64,000 nucleotides of DNA from Breviolum minutum Mf 1.05b.01 (taxonomy: Eukaryota > Sar > Dinophyceae > Suessiales > Symbiodiniaceae): assembly GCA_000507305.1 (NCBI GenBank), contig DF239219.1:124001-188000 (forward strand), in the 5' to 3' direction. Below, piece by piece: positions 61,449 to 64,000 of the stretch (the first letter of the stretch is position 1; every line of letters begins with the position of its first letter). Made by a program: the position numbers and the translations under genes. The notes below the pieces were generated by a model that made no database searches, was not told where the DNA came from, and saw only the letters and a list, made by a program, of their open reading frames with translations.

Positions 61449-61649
61449 ATTATTTGCTTGCTTCTTTAATCCCTCCAAAATGGGTGGCACTTCATTAGCC
61501 AATGATACTGTAATGCCCTAAGAATCCAGGTATGTCCCAAGAAAGGGATTACACCGATACATTCCTATTCTTTTCGGACGGGATTGGAACCCGAAACATC
61601 CCACTCTAGGAATGGGTTTGGATTCTTGGGGATGATTCAATGAGTAACT

Positions 61650-61805
61650 GACTCTTTCGGACTACTTGATCCATCGATATCATCGACTCCTGTGTGCCAA
61701 GCATCCGTCCGTCGCAGGCCGTTCCGATAGCGTGCCACCACAGGATAGCACTGACCACCCGCTTTGGCTTCGCCATGCACCGTCGGACGTGAAATCTCCT
61801 GGTGA
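61650..61805 (-). CDS. Possible exon: VHGEAKAGGQCYPVVARYRN
   Basis: The minus-strand frame EISRPTVHGEAKAGGQCYPV then VARYRNGLRRTDAWHTGVDD is locally GC-rich, as the confirmed exons are, and lies between two inverted-repeat elements. Not matched to the repeat domain. Confidence 0.4.
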
Positions 61806-61987
61806 GCACCGGCGCCGTTTGGAACCAGGAAAACCTGGGTTGTAAATAGCTAGGTTTTATACATCCCAGGTGGTCAGCCAGATTTCTTCCATCAACGGTA
61901 TGGGAAGGGTCATAAGATTACACTACCCTGCCCGGCATGATTTCCTAAGCTTCCCAAAACAATTCCGTCTAAAAGTTGACAATGAGG

Positions 61988-62092
61988 TACTGTTGATGGT
62001 TCAGAAATCCGGCAAGAAAACCACCTGTTATCTATGAAACCCAATGAAAAATGAGACATTCTCCATATCGGATTTCTGAACCATCAACAGTA
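61988..62092. repeat. MITE-like element, family 4 (TACTGTTGATGGTTCAGAAA)
   Basis: Inverted ends of about 24 bp. Related copies at 44876-44997 and 51628-51719, and partly at 61833 and 47321. Confidence 0.8.
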
Positions 62093-62099
62093 TCACAAC

Positions 62100-63440
62100 A
62101 ACACAGCACTTTGATCAAGTGACTGCCACGTATTCTGATTGCATCGACTCCAGTGACTGGATTCCTTATCTACCAGAAAAAAACTCCGAAAATTCTCTAC
62201 ACCTTGGCAAATTACATAATAGTTGTCGAGATACATTACATATAGGTCCTACCTAAACATTCTAACAAATGGACACAAAAAATCAATGCCTTTTTTTCTT
62301 TAGGTCCCTTCTCTACAAAATAGGCATGGCTGTGTTTTTCACTTACATGTCCAAGGTGACTTTGTTGGTCGCCGTTTTTTCAACCCACCAAAGGTAGATC
62401 TACATCTGTAAACTCCTTATAGGCTCGAGAATCAGACATCGCAAAGGTGCCATTGCCCATGTCCTCAGGTCTGGAGGTGGTAGATGAGTTTTGGAAAGTA
62501 TATGATTTGGCAGCAACTCAAACCAAACAAACCAAACAGGGAAAAGGCCAAAAAAAGGGGGTCTCCACAGTTTCGGCCTCCGAATCTGTGGGTTGAAAAC
62601 CCGACAAATTCAAGCAATTCCAACAAATTGTTAAGTAAACCCTACCGATCATTAGATGTCTGAATTTCATGGATGGATTCCCTGAGAATTAGGATCTCTG
62701 GAAATCTTTAAGCCTTAAGCCTGATCATTGGGGTTCCATCCCTGTCCAAATTGAATCTCTGATACACCCTGAAAGATTAACGGCTGGTTCACCTAGAGCC
62801 ATCACTGCCATCACCGATTTGGAAAGGAACATGATCTGAACCATCCACCTCCAAACAAATTATGTGCAAAATGTGAATTTCTTCCCGGGTGTTATTTCTT
62901 TTAGTTGGAGTCCCATGGGTTTTCCTACTAAAAATGATCATTTTGGGGTGTTTTGGGGGTACCACCATTTAAGGAAACACCCATATAAATCTCAATCTCG
63001 GTAAATCTTCAAATATCACCTTCCAACTCCTGCTTCGTTTTGTAGTACCGACCGGTTAGGTGAGAATTCCCGGGATTTATCCGAGGAAATCTCACACCAT
63101 CTTAGGATATATTTAAACCTTGGCAGTTCTGGCCCAACAGTTAACACCCTTATGTAATACTACAGGACATAGGAATCAACTTAAAAAAAAAAACAGATAC
63201 TTGTCTCTCTCACTATCCACCCTGGAACAAAATAAAATGGCACCTCCCCCCGCCCCCCGCAAAAAAAAAGCTTGCTCCTGAAATCCCCCAAAACTTTGAA
63301 CATGTTTAACTGCTGTTATCCACCTCTTTCCAGCTCGAAAAAACACACCATCTTTTACACCAGGGCAAAAATAGATGGCACAGTTACCAATGTATTGGTT
63401 TACAAATCAGCCCTGTACTATTAACCTACCTTTTGGGACC
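62100..63440. other. Stretch without firm exons
   Basis: It holds a partial family 3 element (62909-62983) and short weak exon-like frames near 62345 and 62410. Confidence 0.4.
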
Positions 63441-63462
63441 GTGTCATTGACCATAGGGTTAC

Positions 63463-63565
63463 CTGCCAGGCATCTTCCTCAATCATTCCAGGTTCCATGG
63501 TGGCCTCTTCAATGTAGCGTGGATCTAAAGCGAAGTCCCGAATCCTCAACGACATTTTTGTGTAG
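63463..63565 (-). CDS. Possible exon: MSLRIRDFALDPRYIEEATM
   Basis: The frame reads MSLRIRDFALDPRYIEEATM then EPGMIEEDAWQ and ends at a good GT donor (GGCAG|GTAACC). It could be an upstream exon of the giant gene, with SLRIRDFALD as a diverged VSxIxFxDxDLD. No certain link. Confidence 0.4.
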
Positions 63566-64000
63566 GGTATTTTTTTTCGGTTGGAAAACAAATGATTGGG
63601 GTGAATGGCTGCCTATAGTGGATAAATATATGCACTAAATATCCAAGATATATATCAGTTGAATAAGTGGCGTATAGGTAAAGCTTATTACAAGATCCGC
63701 GCTCCTTTATGGAAAATGTGTTGCTTGTCTTCATAAAGAGCTCAGGTTGTTGATGGGCAAAAGTGATTCCGACCAAAACAAAATATCATATCACATCAAA
63801 CTGGAAGCCTGCGTAAGCACACGAAGCAACACCAACCAACAGAAACCGTGTCCTGCATATAATGGATGCATCTGTAAATATAATATCCATGTATATACAA
63901 ATACAGAGTAAATAACTCTTCATATCTATCTATCATTATATCTCCTAATCACACCAAACACCTTCCAAACAAAAAAATTCCAAGTTTCATTTCCACCATC

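Noticed and set aside
1-64000. tRNA, rRNA or CRISPR arrays
   Set aside because: No cloverleaf, rRNA segment or regularly spaced repeat array was seen; the tandem repeats present are explained by the two large elements and microsatellites.

Overview
The window looks like nuclear DNA of a dinoflagellate, most likely a suessialean such as Symbiodiniaceae or Polarella. Three things point there. Exons can be joined in phase only if GC and GA donors are accepted beside GT, nearly always with an AG|G acceptor, which is the splicing habit of these algae. A degenerate copy of the dinoflagellate spliced leader lies at 17810-17830. Several protein families I recognise from memory, without a search, are multicopy dinoflagellate families. 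Nothing bacterial is present: no operons, no ribosome binding sites, and most long open frames are shadows or repeats.

Backbone. One giant minus-strand gene runs through the window from at least 47.1 kb (5' side) to 1.0 kb (3' side) and probably beyond both edges. Its exons are only 46-149 nt long and encode a tandem domain of about 85-100 residues resembling fibronectin type III (LGG..W..P, Y.VYLA, GTN..VP, VYT.S.LVEQTTP, SVSNI.F.D.DLD). Each repeat is cut into several exons by introns of roughly 0.4-2 kb. Neighbouring exons join in the correct phase and in the correct repeat order. The introns are packed with 90-130 bp inverted-repeat (MITE-like) elements of at least eight families, plus CAA, TTG, TAA and TA microsatellites.

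Insertion 1 (9096-15838, minus). A tyrosine-recombinase retrotransposon of DIRS/PAT type. It encodes a small membrane-protein ORF, a gag-like ORF, an RT-RNase H-methyltransferase ORF, and a tyrosine recombinase ORF nested in another frame of that ORF. A 71-bp A repeat sits at its 5' end and amplified B-A units at its 3' end (split direct repeats).

Insertion 2 (17613-32638, about 15.0 kb). A large element bounded by short inverted termini (CCAGCKAAGCC) and a TATATATA target-site-like duplication. It carries three clusters of a GGGCGAGAAT/ACCCGG repeat and two modules of intron-rich plus-strand genes: 17.9-24.8 kb, including a spliced ELFAGDG methyltransferase-like gene, and 25.2-32.3 kb, including two genes of dinoflagellate-wide families. 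It sits in one intron of the giant host gene; removing it leaves an ordinary intron of about 0.7 kb and an uninterrupted reading phase.

Right flank (47-64 kb). Scattered minus-strand exon candidates rich in Ser, Thr and Asn may be the upstream part of the same giant gene. An isolated Lys/Glu-rich minus-strand ORF lies at 48.65-49.24 kb. All four ambiguous bases (9095, 19051, 28327, 34297) fall in tandem or simple repeats, so repeat copy numbers there are probably collapsed.
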